From: Lobosporangium transversale
Lineage: Eukaryota > Mortierellomycota > Mortierellomycetes > Mortierellales > Mortierellaceae
Direction: 5' to 3'
NCBI RefSeq assembly: GCF_002105155.1
Contig: NW_019028981.1
Location: 620,001 to 684,000 of the forward strand
DNA: 64,000 nt
A program made the position numbers and the translations under genes. Shown one piece after another: positions 10,128 to 23,595 of this stretch. Numbering within the stretch: position 1 is the first letter of the stretch; the number at the start of each line of letters is the position of its first letter. Below the pieces are notes generated by a model. That model made no database searches, had not been told where the DNA came from, and was given only the letters and a program-made list of their open reading frames with translations.

Positions 10128-13100
10128 TCATGTCCGTGCAAAGACTTTGGCATCATCAAAGGTTCTACTCTCCCCATCAGAAGGTAATGCAGATGTAGAG
10201 GAAGAAATTAATGATGGTGGTGGTATTGAAGGGTCAACTGAGCTGCGCCTCCTATCTGTAGGCTGTGGTAGCCTCGAGTATCCTCTCACTTCGCCGTTTG
10301 GTGTTGTTGTTGTCGTAGGTTGTGCTGCTTGTCCCCAGAATAACGCCTTTGGCACACGACTGTCAGCCATACTAAGGTTGGATATTGGTGCTGCTGGAGT
10401 AGGGATACCGTTTCCAACACTAAAGCCCCTGGAGAGTCCAGATTCCGCTTTTTTACTGCTATTACTATAATTAAGGTCTGTCCTTAGTTCATGTAAGGGC
10501 CCTAATGGCGGCAGCACGATGCTAGAAATTTGGTTCTGTAGGTACTGATCCCGGGTCTGAGGAATATCCTCTGGCAGCACAATGGGGGCCTCTAAAACTT
10601 TAGGATCTGTAGCTCGGATTTCAAGTTTGCTGACAATACTAGAGGTTGATCTCCCAGAGTTTTTATCCCCTTTGGTCTTGTTATCTATGTTTTTATCCTT
10701 GTCGTCTCTTTGAATAGATGTTTGTCGATCACGCATACTGTCGAGGGAAGTTGCAGACGAAGCAGCCATTCGACGAACATCTTCTTGGATCTGATTATCG
10801 AAATCCACAGGCCGGAACCCATGTACCCCTCGCGGGACTATAGTAGTGGTGATCGTCTTGTTGACAGAGTTGACAGGCGTCATTAATGAAGAAGAAGACT
10901 GGGGATCTTCATAAGACATATTCTTTCCTTCGGTAGCAGAAACCGTGGTTACCGGTGGTTTTGGCGAAGAAGCCAGAGAAACAGCCGCCGCCGATGCTGC
11001 ATCTGTGTCCGATAAGAATGAATGCTTCTGAATCTCGGACGAGAGTGCCGATATAAATATCGAGGAGTTGGACGATGTGGTGGTGGTGAAGCCAGAGGAA
11101 GTCGTGGAGGAGCAAGTCGACGTTTCAGAAACACCATAGTCTGTCTTTCTCTGGGGGTTATTGCCTTGACCTTGATCTTGGCCTCGATTAGGGGCCGCAG
11201 TCGAAGTAGCACCTATGTGGGCTACTGCACTATCGGCTGTCAGTGCGCTGGTGCTGCTTTTGCAGCGGTGAAGTTGATCACGATCGACATCGTCTGTGCC
11301 GCTGTATGACTTGACCATCATCTGATCGCCATTGTTGTTATGATTTGTCCGTCCAAATGCGCTGCCGCTACCACTCCGTGACAGGGCGGTGGCAGTAACA
11401 GCAGTAGAAACGTTTTTGAGGTTTTTGTTACCGTCTCGGAAAATGGCTGGGACGATAATAGGTGCTGAAGAACGCTTTGGATTCATACTGGGCCGAGTTA
11501 CTGGTGGCATTGGCATTTGAGTGCGTGGTGATACGTTTTGTGTATGGTCAGCATGTGGAATGGCGCCATAACTAAAGCCATGGCTGTCCATGGACATTGG
11601 TCGATGCTTACTCTTGGGTGGGACAATAGGCAATCGCGAAGTTGATAAATTTGCAAATGATGTCGAATATGGTGAAGCTGCGGTAGTGGCAGTAGCAGCA
11701 ACTCTTGAGCTATTAGGCATGGTCTCCCCAACTGTAGGCCGCCTATTCGTTGGTGCGGCTTGTGTTGGTGTCGATTGCTGTTTCCGCTCCATACTCCCGT
11801 CCTGGCCATCTCGTGGCAACGGGTTATAGCCCCTTCCACTCACTTCGCGGTGACCAATGCCACTATTTGCGCTAGCAGGAGTTACTGCTACTGTATCATC
11901 ATACAAGCTCCCTTTGATAGAGGTTTGGCGGCCCAGCTTTGGGGACAATGGAGGCGTAGCAGTGCTTTCACGGTAGTTTGCATTGTTCAAGCTATAGCTC
12001 TCAAGTGACCCAATGACTGCGGCTTTTCGAGTGCGTCCCACAGCATTAGCAGAAGCAACGCCTGAGTGCTGCTGTTGCTGCTTTTGTTGTTGGAGGGCAT
12101 GGACTGATGGATGAAGCTGTTGCAATGGGCTGGGTTTGTACTGCGAGGAGGCTCGAGCAAGGGGACCCCCATACATTGGCTTTTCGCCAATGCTGGTGTT
12201 GCTGTTTTTATGTTCGTCAATCCTGCTGCTACTGAATTGTCCGTTGAGATGAGGAGTGCCTAAAGGAACCCTTAGGACCTCCCGAGCATTGTATTTGGCA
12301 TCAGAAAGCGGATATTGGTGTTGGTGCGTTTGAACGTGATTGGGCATTGGAATGGATGTAGTTGCAACGGAGGGTTTGAAAGGTGGGATGACAGGCAATT
12401 CTCGTGAGAGTCTCGAGGCTGTGAGGCGAGTGGTGCATGGAATCATGGAGAGTTGGATAGTAAGGTCCTCGATCTGAGCACTGAGGTCCTGGTTCTGGAT
12501 ATGAATCGATCGCACGCGCTGAAATTAAAAGAATATTAGCAACTGCAAGATACCCTTCCAACAGGCTCTATCTCTACAATGTAATAAAAAAGCGGGATAA
12601 AGCAATTCTTGTCTATTTACCTCAAGATACTCTTCCAATTGGCTCTCCTTTATACTCTTGGCGAACGCAAGGCCCGGCGCCGAGATGAACATGTCAAATA
12701 TAAGCTTGGACACAAGCCTCAAGTGCGTATTCTTAATAAAAAAAAGTTAGGGCTTTTATTATCCCTGGATACTATGTTTCACAACATTATCAACAATCAA
12801 CAATCAACATGAAACTTTGTATTTCCTTACCAAGTATGCCAAAATTTCCTTCTCCTCGCCAGGCTCGAACTTGATTCCTACATAGTCACTGCTACTAATA
12901 GCCTCTGCTGTTGTAGGAGGTATAATCGCACTATTCCGTCTCCCTCTCATGTTATCAAGTAATGAGCCTGAGGACCCGACACCTAGCGCCAGCAAGCCTT
13001 GGCCTTTTGAAGAAAATGAGCCGCTCTCCCTTCCTCCAGTTCCTCCAATTCCATTTCTGATGAGCCCTCGCGTATCTTCCGTCGCCTCTATGGATTGTCT

Positions 13101-16100
13101 CGACGCTGTTGTTGTCGAAGCTAATGTTGATGGGATATCAACACCGCACATCTTAATAATCTCTTTCAAGTGCGTAATCCATTCAGAATAATTGTAGATA
13201 CCGCGATTGAAATCCTCGTCACTACTGATGCTTGTCTCCCATGGCAACGACGAAAGGCCATTCTTTGTAATATTGCCCTTGTTTTGGTCCGCTACTGTCT
13301 CTTTCAAGATGCGGTCTCGCAAGTCAGGCTCTACTGCAAGGATTGCCGCTAGAATACTAACAGATGCCTGGGCATTTGAAAATACTGGAGTTTGATCCAA
13401 GGAGAGACCTGACGAAGGCTGAAGGAGCCCTGACGATGATCCACTGTTCCCGAAGCGTATGGATATTGGCTTTGGGACGGAAGATGAGCGAGATCGAGCT
13501 CCTGAAGTAGAGCACGCTCCCGTAGCCACAGAACTATTTGTTCGACCACTAGATTTAGGATCTCCTTTAAAAAATCCAGTCTTTGACTTCACTCCAAAGG
13601 AATGAGGAAGAATGGGGGTAGAATGGATGGCGAGGGTACGCATAAGACCAAAGAATACGCTTCCTTCCATAACAAGAGAATCAATACCTCCTTCAAGCGT
13701 GACGATCGCCCTGATACACTGAAGGACCTGATGCAAAAGGCGTTCACGATGTCCTAGTTTCCTGTGTTTTTTTTTTTTTTTTTAAAAAAAAATAAATAAA
13801 TAAATAAATGTGCCCAGATGTCAAGTTATTTTCGACCACTTAAAGGAAAGCACGCTTACATTTCTTCTGATTTCTGTAAATGAGAACAGAACTCCAATAA
13901 TGCAAGAGATCCGCCAGCCTTGATAAACTCTCCTGTCCAACGGATTGAGCCGTTCCGAATCAATACACGTAGCTTCTTTAGCACCTGCTCTCGTTCTTCC
14001 AGTGCTCTCTTCCCATTCCTTGCGCTGCTACCGCTGTTATCACCGCCGCTCAGCAGTGATGATAGATGCTGCTGGAACGAAGAAGGAAGATCGAAGTGGG
14101 GTGAGGATGGACTATTAAAATTGCCATTGCTAAAAGACCCTCCATATTGGTCGAGGCTAGTGGCGCTCTTGTTCTTACACATGTCAAAGGATCCATTATT
14201 GTTATTGCCATTATTGTTGCTATCGTCGCTTTTGCTGGCGCTGTTATTATTTAAGAAAAATAACTCTCGAGACGATCGCTCCTTCTTCTTCTCCTTATTA
14301 TCTTTACGCTTTCCTGCGAACTCCAATAGTGCCTCAATAAAGAACTGCGGCGGCATGGTCTGAGGTGTCTGATACAGAGTTGGATTAGCCTCGTTGGATT
14401 GTAGCATAGTCCATTTACGGTCTTTAGGCAGTAATTCCAATTGCGCCCTCGTGGTAGCAGGAAGCGATAATGACGCCTAAATGGTCAAATAAAGAATTAC
14501 GAGTAACATGATGAATACAAGCGTCTACATTATTGTAAAATATCAAATATCCTCTGTGAAATATCGCACGTTAAGCTTTACAATCATGTTGTCAAAAGCG
14601 ATGTCAATTGGATCCTTGGCGATCTCATTCATTGGATCTTGCTCTATAGAGCAGCCGCGTGTGGATGCAGAAGCGTTGCAATCCCCTTCTCTCGTCGTTT
14701 TAAGCTCGACTGATGCTCTAGTTGCATAAATGGCCGTGTGGGTTAAGGAAGAGTTCTCTAAGATAGGCTGCCTTTGAATTGGGGGTTGTTGGTGTGCTCT
14801 GTCCTCATATACTGAGCGCCGCTTATTTTGTGTATGGTTACTGTTTACAGCAAGATGGGCTGATGACGAAAGCAGCATCGGGTTCTTAAAGTTATCTCCT
14901 CGTTGTCGTTCACGATCTTCATGATTCTGGCCTTGCGGTGTAGCTGGCATGGAATGCCGTCGAGCCTTGCCATCCACTCCACTGTTGCTGCTGTTACTGG
15001 CCTCCTTGCTGTGTCGACTACCTGTTGAATTCTGCCGACCTAGCGATGATGTGAGGATGACAGCGTGGGCTCCAACCCCATTATCTGTGTCTGCTTCCTT
15101 GCGTTTCTGTCTGAGCTCTTCGAATCCTCGCTCCCATTCTTGTTGTGAGGGTAGCCGAGGCCGATTGGAGCTTGGTGCCAGTGCCAACAGTTGGTTTAGC
15201 ATAGCAGAGTTACTCGGTATGACTTCAGCAGTTAAGAACCCTTGGGCTCTCTGCTGCTGTTGGTGCTGCTGTTGATGTTGTGAAGGTATGGATGACGCAG
15301 AGGATGAGGATGGGGTAGACATAGCTGGCTGAATAGGCAAGGTGTCGCGAGAAATGTTTTGGGTTGGTACTATATTAGTTTTCCTGGGACCAGAGGAAGA
15401 TTGTGAGGATAATGGCGAAGGAAGAATTAGGTCTGCTGAAAGTCTCTCCTGTTCCGGTGAATGACGCGTCTGTTGCTGCTGTATCTCAAGGGCGTTAAGA
15501 GGCCTATTCTCTGACATCTGATAAGGGAAATTATGGGATCTATGCGGTTTTGGCGTTGAGATTGTTGACAAAGTCGATTCCAGTGATGATATTGATGATA
15601 ATGATACTGCTGTTACTACTGTTGTTTGAGTAGGCGCAGGCGCCCCCATCATGGGTAGCGCATGGTTCAAGGGGTTCGTTGGGCCTGCTGTAGCTAAAGC
15701 AGTATTTGCCCCAGGTCCGAGACTTCGTATTGAGCTCCGTCGTGAACTTCCAAGGCTTGAATGCCCTTGGTCATTTATATCGTAGATATCAAACGTCATA
15801 TCTTCCATTTGCAGGCTGCTGTCACTGGCATTGAGGCTTTTATCGTTATTATTAACACTACTCCTTTCCTGTTGCTCAAGACAATTACTGGCACAGGCTT
15901 TCGATAGATCATCATCCACGACCGCGCCAGTTAAGCGATTATTATTATTATTGCTATTACTATTACTATTATACATGTTGTTGTTGTTATTGTAGTTGTT
16001 GTTGCTGTTGTTGCTACTGCTATTACCGATGCTGTGTGGCTGCTGTGAGTGCTGTAGTAACTGCTGCTTGAGAGCATGCACCTTGGACTGATATTTTGGA

Positions 16101-16975
16101 GGTGTGGGTGACAAGGGTCTATCGCAGGGAAGAGATTTTGTTTGTGTTTGTATTTGTGTCATTGTACTCTGTAATGCATCCCTTTTATTGTTTTTATTGC
16201 TGTCATTCGTGTCCAACATGTCATCTGTGTGATGCTGGCCTGCAGAGACTTCTGTTGTTGATGCATACAATGGTAATCCTTGCAGCTCAGCAGGTGAACC
16301 TGCTACAACTCTTGGTGCTGTTTGTTCAGATGGAAGCGAAGTTTGTTGATGCTGTTGCTCAACCATTGGTTGATAATCATCACCTGCGATTACAGTACTC
16401 TGACGAGCCTTGCCTCTCCAGAATGTGTCTTTGCTCGGCGGCGCTGGAGGTGAGTTAGATCGAGGCTTGTTATTTGTAACGGTTGTGGGGAGCGTGCATG
16501 GGGATATTATGGTCGTAGGCGAAGCAACAAGGTTAGTCTGTGAAGGATTCGCGTTCCTAGACTTTAGATTGAACAGATCAATCTTGTTAGCAAGCTTCTC
16601 TTTTGCCTTTGACTTGGGATTGTTATTGTTGGCCTTGTCTTTGTTTTTGGAGAGAAGAGACATCTGTGGAGAAGGGAACTGTCGCTGTTCTTTCTTTTTG
16701 AGGTCTGGAGAAGTAGTTTCTGGGTGAAAAAGATTTGGAGAGAGAGGAGAAGGGCTCTCTGGTTCCGATGATGTTGTTAAGACCTTGGTGTTGTTGGAAG
16801 AGGAAGAGGTCATAGACAACCTCCGAGCAGCCTTGGCAATCTGGCCACCGATATTTGAGAATCGAGTCTTGACAGGAGGTGGTGGTGAAAAAGGACGAGT
16901 AGTAGCAGTGTGAGGAGCAGACAGCGGTGTATGTTCTTGCCTGTCCTGGTGATAGTGCTGTTCTGGATCAATCAT
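10128..16975 (-). CDS. Formin-like GBD/FH3 protein lacking FH2
   Basis: Exons are 14570-16975, 13860-14476, 12831-13761, 12621-12731 and 10128-12518, about 2151 aa from the ATG at 16975. Residues 1-780 are disordered, with Ser, Asn and Gln tracts. A diaphanous-type GTPase-binding/FH3 region spans about 790-1355: FDNMIVKLN and LPKDRKWTML at the start, then ALLEFAGKRKDN, VLIRNGSIRWTGEFI, QCIRAIVTLEGGIDSLV and THLRLVSKLIFDMF. A short coiled coil (RSIHIQNQDLSAQIEDL) follows. A Ser-rich disordered tail of about 770 residues then runs to the stop. No FH1 proline tract or FH2 actin-nucleating domain is seen. In formins this N-terminal region binds Rho GTPases and mediates autoinhibition, so a Rho-linked scaffold role is inferred. 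The FH3 region is interrupted by an Asn/Ser insert. The first donor, GTGCGA, is weak. Confidence 0.8.
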
Positions 16976-18737
16976 GATATCCCTGTCTATCGTGTGATTA
17001 TTGTGAACGCTATAGTGTCGTGCCTTTTTTCAACAATTGAAGCGTTAATTAAGGAAAGTGTGGACTGCAATGCGTTTTCGAAGTTGCAAGGCTGAGATGA
17101 GAGAAGAAAAAGAAGTTAAAGAAAAGCGGTGAGTGAATAAAGGTGATATGGAATGGTTTACAAGTCGTTCGCATTGATTATGAAGCAGGCACAACAGAAA
17201 GGGAGGAAGTAAATGAAGAAAACAAATTAAGCTTGCCTGTCTACCTGACAGTCTGTCGAAGTAATGAGTTAAATAATGAAGGAGCAGGATAATGCAGCAA
17301 TGTATTCGCGACTCAAGGCTTAAAGTAATGGGGCAAGGATCCATGACAGCGAGAAAACACCCACATTCGATGTTAACCACATAGACATCCACAGTGATGA
17401 AAAAAACACTTCAATGGTCATCCATTGCACAATATGTTTGTGTCGGAGTTACTCAACCTCAAGTAAACTAAACTTGTAAAATAATGTACGTTTATATATT
17501 AAGTATGTATACATAATGTTGTTATGATATGCAGAGTTCAGGCACCAGAGAGGGATGAATGGTCATCAGTAGTTTTTGTTGCAGGAAGCTTTTTTGTCCC
17601 CCGCAACGGACGATCAACTTATCCAGATGAGGATGACTTTTTTTTCTTCCATGCCTCGATGTGCCTTTTACCCATGTTGCCTTCAACCTTGATAGCTATC
17701 TAACTTATATATACACGCCGACAGATCATGACCATCTGCCTTCTGTACTCGACTAAATAAAATATGTTGTTCAAGGGAGACACTCTCCCGGACTGATTAT
17801 TAAACGCTCACTCCTTTTCAAAGTACATCGCATATATACTTCCTCATGGTTGACCCAAAATACTAATCTGTACTGTTTTAGTTTTAGAACTTTGAGTATT
17901 GAGGGATGAAGAGAGGTAAGTGAGCACTGCAGACTTACAGGTGGATGAAAAACCGATTTAGAACGAAAGGTTTGTTAAATACAGAGAAAGGATGAGGATA
18001 GAGGCACCAGTGATATAATAGTGAAATGAAGGAAAAAAAGAGAATGTACGAAGGAAGGGAAAGGAAGGGAAAGAAAGAGCAGAAGAGATGGAGTAAAAAA
18101 TAGGGGTAAAGTGAAATGAAGAGAAAGCTTAGGAGGTTTTCTCTTATTCTCTTCAGCATCCATCCTTGTCAAAAGAGAACACAGACCCGTACGCTTTGTT
18201 AGTGCTTGTGGTCTGATAAACACTTACAGTTGGACCTGCATGCCCATGCCCTGTAATGTTCAGTTCTGTTAGGGACAATACATATTCACATCAACCATTC
18301 AACAAAACATGCACCGTTTTTCCTCAGCTCTTAATTTGAGACAGCTCTTATGTCATAGACCTTTCTTTTCTAGTTGTACCTTTTTTCCACAACAGCACGT
18401 CTACGTCCTTTGTATCCCCAAGAAAAGAAAGTGACCCTCTTGACTAATAATTTTCTTCATGAGAAAATATATAATCATAAATGTGTCTAGCTTCCCATAC
18501 CATAAAAAAAAAAGTAAGTATGCGTTTTACCTCCAATTACAAGCCAGGCTCTCACAGAATTCCGATTGCCTCTGTTAACCTAGCCTCTTTTTCCCACCTC
18601 CATCTGGCCCAACCCAGCCGCAGCCAGAAACAAGGACAGTCTCTGCCAATGCACACTGCCTTTTCTCGTACCATGTATCACCATCACCAGGATTGTTTAT
18701 CCCCTACTTTTAAATTACCCCTAAAATTGAGGTCATC

Positions 18738-18768
<31 letters not shown>

Positions 18769-21700
18769 GTATTTTACGACTTACCGGGATTCCTGTCTCC
18801 TGAAGGATGGTCCAGTTTCCTGTTCTTATTTTCCACATTTTAGAGCTTCTGTGCTCAACGATTGCTTTGTGGTATTTATCAAAAATAAAAATACATGTTT
18901 ATCAAGTAATAGAAACCATGATGTCAAAGAAAGGAAAACTCATTTTGGATCAAGCGGGACTTTTACAAGCATGGTGTGCGTTCATTAGTGGCGCGTCACC
19001 AAGCGAAGGATTGTAGTGAACATGCATCTGAAAAAACGTCTCAATTGCAGTCCTGGGTCTCTCTTCTTTGCTTACACAAATGGGTTCTTTTGTAGCACAA
19101 GTTGAATGTGTCCACGGTCCTACTTACGTGGCTACGTAATGTATGGTGATAATGTCACACTATACGATAGAGCCCATCTAGAGATCCTCATTGCATTTGC
19201 ATCCTAACACTGTGCACGCGTTCTGCTTTTCCTCCTGACATCGGCCCCACAACCCACCCTCCTTTCTTTGTAGGTGTTTGATCCTAACATGGCGATAGTG
19301 CAAAAAGGTAATTAAAGTTGTGAATAGTAATCAGTCATCTGATCCGACAGCTAAATTTGTCATTGAATGTTGCCCTCAGCATTGAAGAAAAAGTGGGCGT
19401 TCAAATCTTTTTGTATCAATGGCGCAATGGCAAAAAGTATTGGATTGAATAAAGCATAACTCCCATGGTTGCCTTGTGGAGAAGTATCTCTCCAAAAATA
19501 CATGATTTTATTCTTGGATGTAGTCTGGGACAAATATATAAACATATCTATATACAATGTTTGTTGTTGTTTGTTGTACTTGGACAAGCAAGCATGGATG
19601 TGTGAGGATGTGCATTTTGGTATAAAATGGGAGAGTCACTATGGATTTTGTAATATCTGCAAGAGTGGTGTCCGTCTTTTTGGCAGGGAAAACATTACAA
19701 ATAGCTCGTTTCTTGGTGCCGAAGATTTTTCGACATTCTTACCCCTATTGTGAGTGTTTTCTGAAATACCGTCAAGTCTTGAAGAGAAAGGAAAGTGAGC
19801 ATAAATCTTGATCCGTGGGAAATGAACTTGCATCTTGGATACTCGAGAAGGTGATAAAATAAGATCCAATAGATCCACGAGGAAGATGGGCTTGATTTTA
19901 TTAATTGGTTTATTGCATAAGCCGGTGACTATGAGAGCCCACCCTTCTCTTAATCAATCATCTAATCCATCTTTTTTTTTTTTTTTTTTTTTTTGGGCGG
20001 GGAGGAGAGGAGTTAGCTCAGAAACATGATGTGAGGAACGTCATACTTCCTTCGAGAAGCAAAACGAAACTGATAAAAAAGATTGCATTGCATGATAAGG
20101 ACATGCCGTGTCCGAGAGAAGCAGATTTGGCCCAGACTACCTCTTGTACTCCAAGAAAAATGCCGTTGGGAGGGTCCAAAATACTCCATTCATTTCCTCT
20201 CCCCTGTCTGAATTATGATAACATATTTCATTCATGCAAAGTTTCTTATTCCTATCTATTTCATCGTCATCATAGTAAGGAGCACGATCAAAGTTGAGGA
20301 AAAAGCATAAACAGCGACAGTATACAATGAATTCACTCGGATATGCGGAAGGAATGAAAGAATCGAAGAGGAAAGGGGACATAGCATGGGGATTCGTAAT
20401 ACTTTTTTTCTTGAGCAACCCTCATGATAAATAGAGGGAATGGCTTTTTTGAAGATGGGAGATGAATATTTATTTTTAAAGCTTCGTAGGGTTACACAGC
20501 AAAAAAGTAATGGACCATAGTAGATTGAGTTGGCGAGCACAAAGGAAACACACAACAGGTAGGTCAAAGAACCAAAAGAAAAGACTTGCGGAGGATGATT
20601 GAGGTTATCAGTTTGATGGCGATGATGACAACGGGAAGAGTCCTCTTTGGTTAGGCCTTCATTTTGACTTTATATTATAAATTTTCATCTTTGTTAGAAT
20701 GAGAGCGGCTCCATTTTTTATGGGCAAAATATAATATGTATCTCATAGACACCCGCATGCTCCACTGACGCAGAAAGAGGTAACACAGATGAAGAAAGAA
20801 AGAAACAATACCCCCAGGAGATCTTGGAATGCGGGTTCAACCATTTGTGCTGTCTGCTGCAGAGTAGGGCTGTCATGGAGTTTGAGGGGTCTTTTGCTCC
20901 TCTCTGGCGCCAATTGTCAGGTACCAAATAAAGCTAATCAATCTCATCAATGTTTAACAAAGACGATCCATCCGAAGACTGACCTCTCTTGTGTGTTGCA
21001 CTCTTTGTGCTCTATTTTCTCTTAGCTCTTAATTCAAGCATCCGACAACAAAATAGGAAGGCATGAAAACTTTGTCTTGCATGGCTCTCGGTTCATTTTG
21101 TTCGCATGGTGTTTCTTTATTCTTTTGCTCTATGTGAGTATCCTTCCTCCCCATCCTCCCCGCATTATCGCTTTATGCTGTTCTATCAGCTGGGTATGTG
21201 AGAAAGAAGAAAGATGAATGAAAGGCATCTGTGCACGTTCTCATGCCACAGTTACAGATGACAACTAATAAATGGCGTAAAAAGAAGGCAAGCGTAATAA
21301 ACCAGCTACTGTTCAAGGTGTATCTTACGACTGTGGAGGAAAAAAAAAAAAAAAAAGCAAAGGTGGATGGTCAAGCCTGTGCGGAGCAAACGCATCTGAT
21401 TGTTTATTTGAATGTTTGTTTCTATTTCCACATAATTCTATTTTCTACATCTTCCTCTTCTCTCCCTTCTTTTTTTTTTTTTTTTTTCTTCTTTTTTTTT
21501 CTTCCTTGATGCTCCTTCAACTCTTTTCAATTACCTCTACTTTATTCGCCTCTTTTCAATTACCCTACTCCCTCCATCTTCTTTCCTCTTTGCTCTCTAC
21601 TGCTCCTACCTCTCACTCTCGTCTTTGTCACCAATTATTAATTGTTAACTATTAACTATCAATTCTTAATACACTTATTCATCCTCCATATCATTATCTT

Positions 21701-22057
21701 TCTTGCCTTGTTCTGTACTCTAATCGTGCTTATTTTCATCTCATCTCATATTCATTCATTCATTCATTCACTTCATTTCATTTCATCCTTCTCTTCAGTA
21801 AAACAATATTCTCCTCAAGGTGAGGTCATATCTCTCTCTCTCTTTCTCAGATACACATTTTACCGCAGTAGTAGCACACCGCCTACTCTCTTCCTTTATA
21901 TTCAATTCAATTTATTAATAATCTGTGAAAGGAGTGGACGAGCCAGTCAGTCTACAAATTCCATGAAAGCAATGGTGATACGCCCAAGCGGCTTGTTTCT
22001 TGGAATAATAATTAAGTACTGCGCCCATACATGCCTAGTTGCCGGGAAAAAAAAGGC

Positions 22058-22062
<5 letters not shown>

Positions 22063-22093
<31 letters not shown>
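22063..22093 (+). repeat. Poly-A run (31)
   Basis: An uninterrupted run of 31 A lies in the gene-poor region. It is followed by ACGCGT-like sequence. No retroposed gene body was recognised upstream. Confidence 0.85.
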
Positions 22094-22094
<1 letters not shown>

Positions 22095-22877
22095 GCGTCC
22101 ATGCCACGTTCTTGAGGATAAAAAAAAGTTTTGATTCCTTACTGTCATATTAATTCGAGCCTTTTAATGATTGAACGGTTTCTTCCGACAAGAACGAAGA
22201 AGACTGATCTGATCAACCCAATTGTTATTCCAGTTCCTATCTTTGTTATCTAAACCATTGTATTGAATACTCTTTCAACTACAAATCATGGTTATAATAT
22301 CCCCTATCCTGCCCATTACAGTCATCTCGGAACTTGGGTGATATTCATGCATTGGAAGAAATGAAATACAATTTCAATCACATATTTATAATAGCTGATC
22401 AGGATAGGCGCATAAAGATAATGCCACTCTCTGCCCCCTTCATATGCCTTATTCGTTCAGTAGATATGTTTTTGTATCCCCAGGTATACTCACCCCTCAC
22501 TGCATCCCCTGCCTGGATGGGTCCAATGGGACATTGTTGCTGGAAAATAGAGCAAGTTTGAGAATGAAGTGAGATAGAGGACAAAGGCGTAAGGATAGTG
22601 TTGATTCTAATGAACCTATATTTTCGCCTATTCTGGTTGCCTGCTTTTGCATACTTGCACCTAGCGCTGTATGCTCGTTGCACAGCTCGCATTGCAAGCC
22701 TCCTTTGGATCCTTCATATTTCTTTTTTCTCCAAAAATCGTGGTACACCCTGGCCTCAGTGGTTGTGGTAACCTTTTCTCATCAATCTCTTGTCCTTCAT
22801 TTTATTTTATTTTATGTTTGTATATGGTGTTCTGTTTCTTTCCTATCCATCCATCGCTTTTTTTGGGCGTCACTAAA

Positions 22878-22880
<3 letters not shown>

Positions 22881-22912
<32 letters not shown>
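22881..22912 (+). repeat. Poly-T run (32)
   Basis: An uninterrupted run of 32 T lies in the gene-poor region, about 680 bp upstream of the Gln-rich gene start. With the 32-A run at 9329-9360 it is among the longest homopolymers in the window. Confidence 0.85.
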
Positions 22913-22913
<1 letters not shown>

Positions 22914-23595
22914 GATGTGTGTGTTTTGGTAATGTCATCTTCGCCATGACCGCGTGTAAACAATACGGGGGACGTGGCATACCCCACTCCCCACTTGCCC
23001 CTTTTGTAACCTATGAATATGAAAGCGAGAACCTAATAATAACCAGAAGCTTCTAATTTACACAGATACATAGACTGTCTAAACGTCCACTGCGGAGGTT
23101 ACTAAGGAACAAAAGCCAAGCGTATCGATCGGTCTCGCAGAAATATCCCTGTCTGTCCATCTCGGTTATCTCAGCCCACGTTTTTTTTTTTTTTTTTTTT
23201 TTTATTTTAAAAAAAGATGCGATCTGTGTGACAGAAAGCAAAAAAAAAAAAAAGCAAAGACCTCCCTCCATTCTCTCCCTCCTTTCTTTCTCATTGTCTG
23301 GTCTTCTTGGACAAAGCTCGATCCATCATCTCTGCCATTTTTCACTTCTTTACAACTCAATCACAGGTACAATCAATCATTCCTTTGTTCACATCCCCCT
23401 ATCAGTCCGTCGTCCTGGCGTTTCTTCCATTTTTTTTTTTTTTTTTGAAGTTAAACCTTCTTATATTACCAGGTTGAATAACAACAAAACCAACTCTATT
23501 TCTTCCGTTGTTGCTTATTGTTTCTTGTTTTTCTATTACCACCCTTCCATCTCCCCCTTGGAATCCTTTTTTATTCCTTTTCCGAAAGATCAGAC

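Larger units (their letters stand above)
16976..23595. other. Gene-poor stretch of 6.6 kb
   Basis: No protein that I can support was found on either strand. It holds homopolymer runs (T at 18744-18768 and 22881-22912, A at 22063-22093), an ATTC tetranucleotide tract at 21750-21770 and a pyrimidine-rich zone at 21460-21650. The ends should contain the promoters of the formin-like gene and of the Gln-rich gene, which diverge from here. Short open stretches near 20750-20930 (minus) are open in more than one frame and were not called. Confidence 0.5.

Noticed and set aside
22802-22987. Lys-rich and Phe-rich frames around long A/T runs.
   Set aside because: They are translations of homopolymers and not genes.
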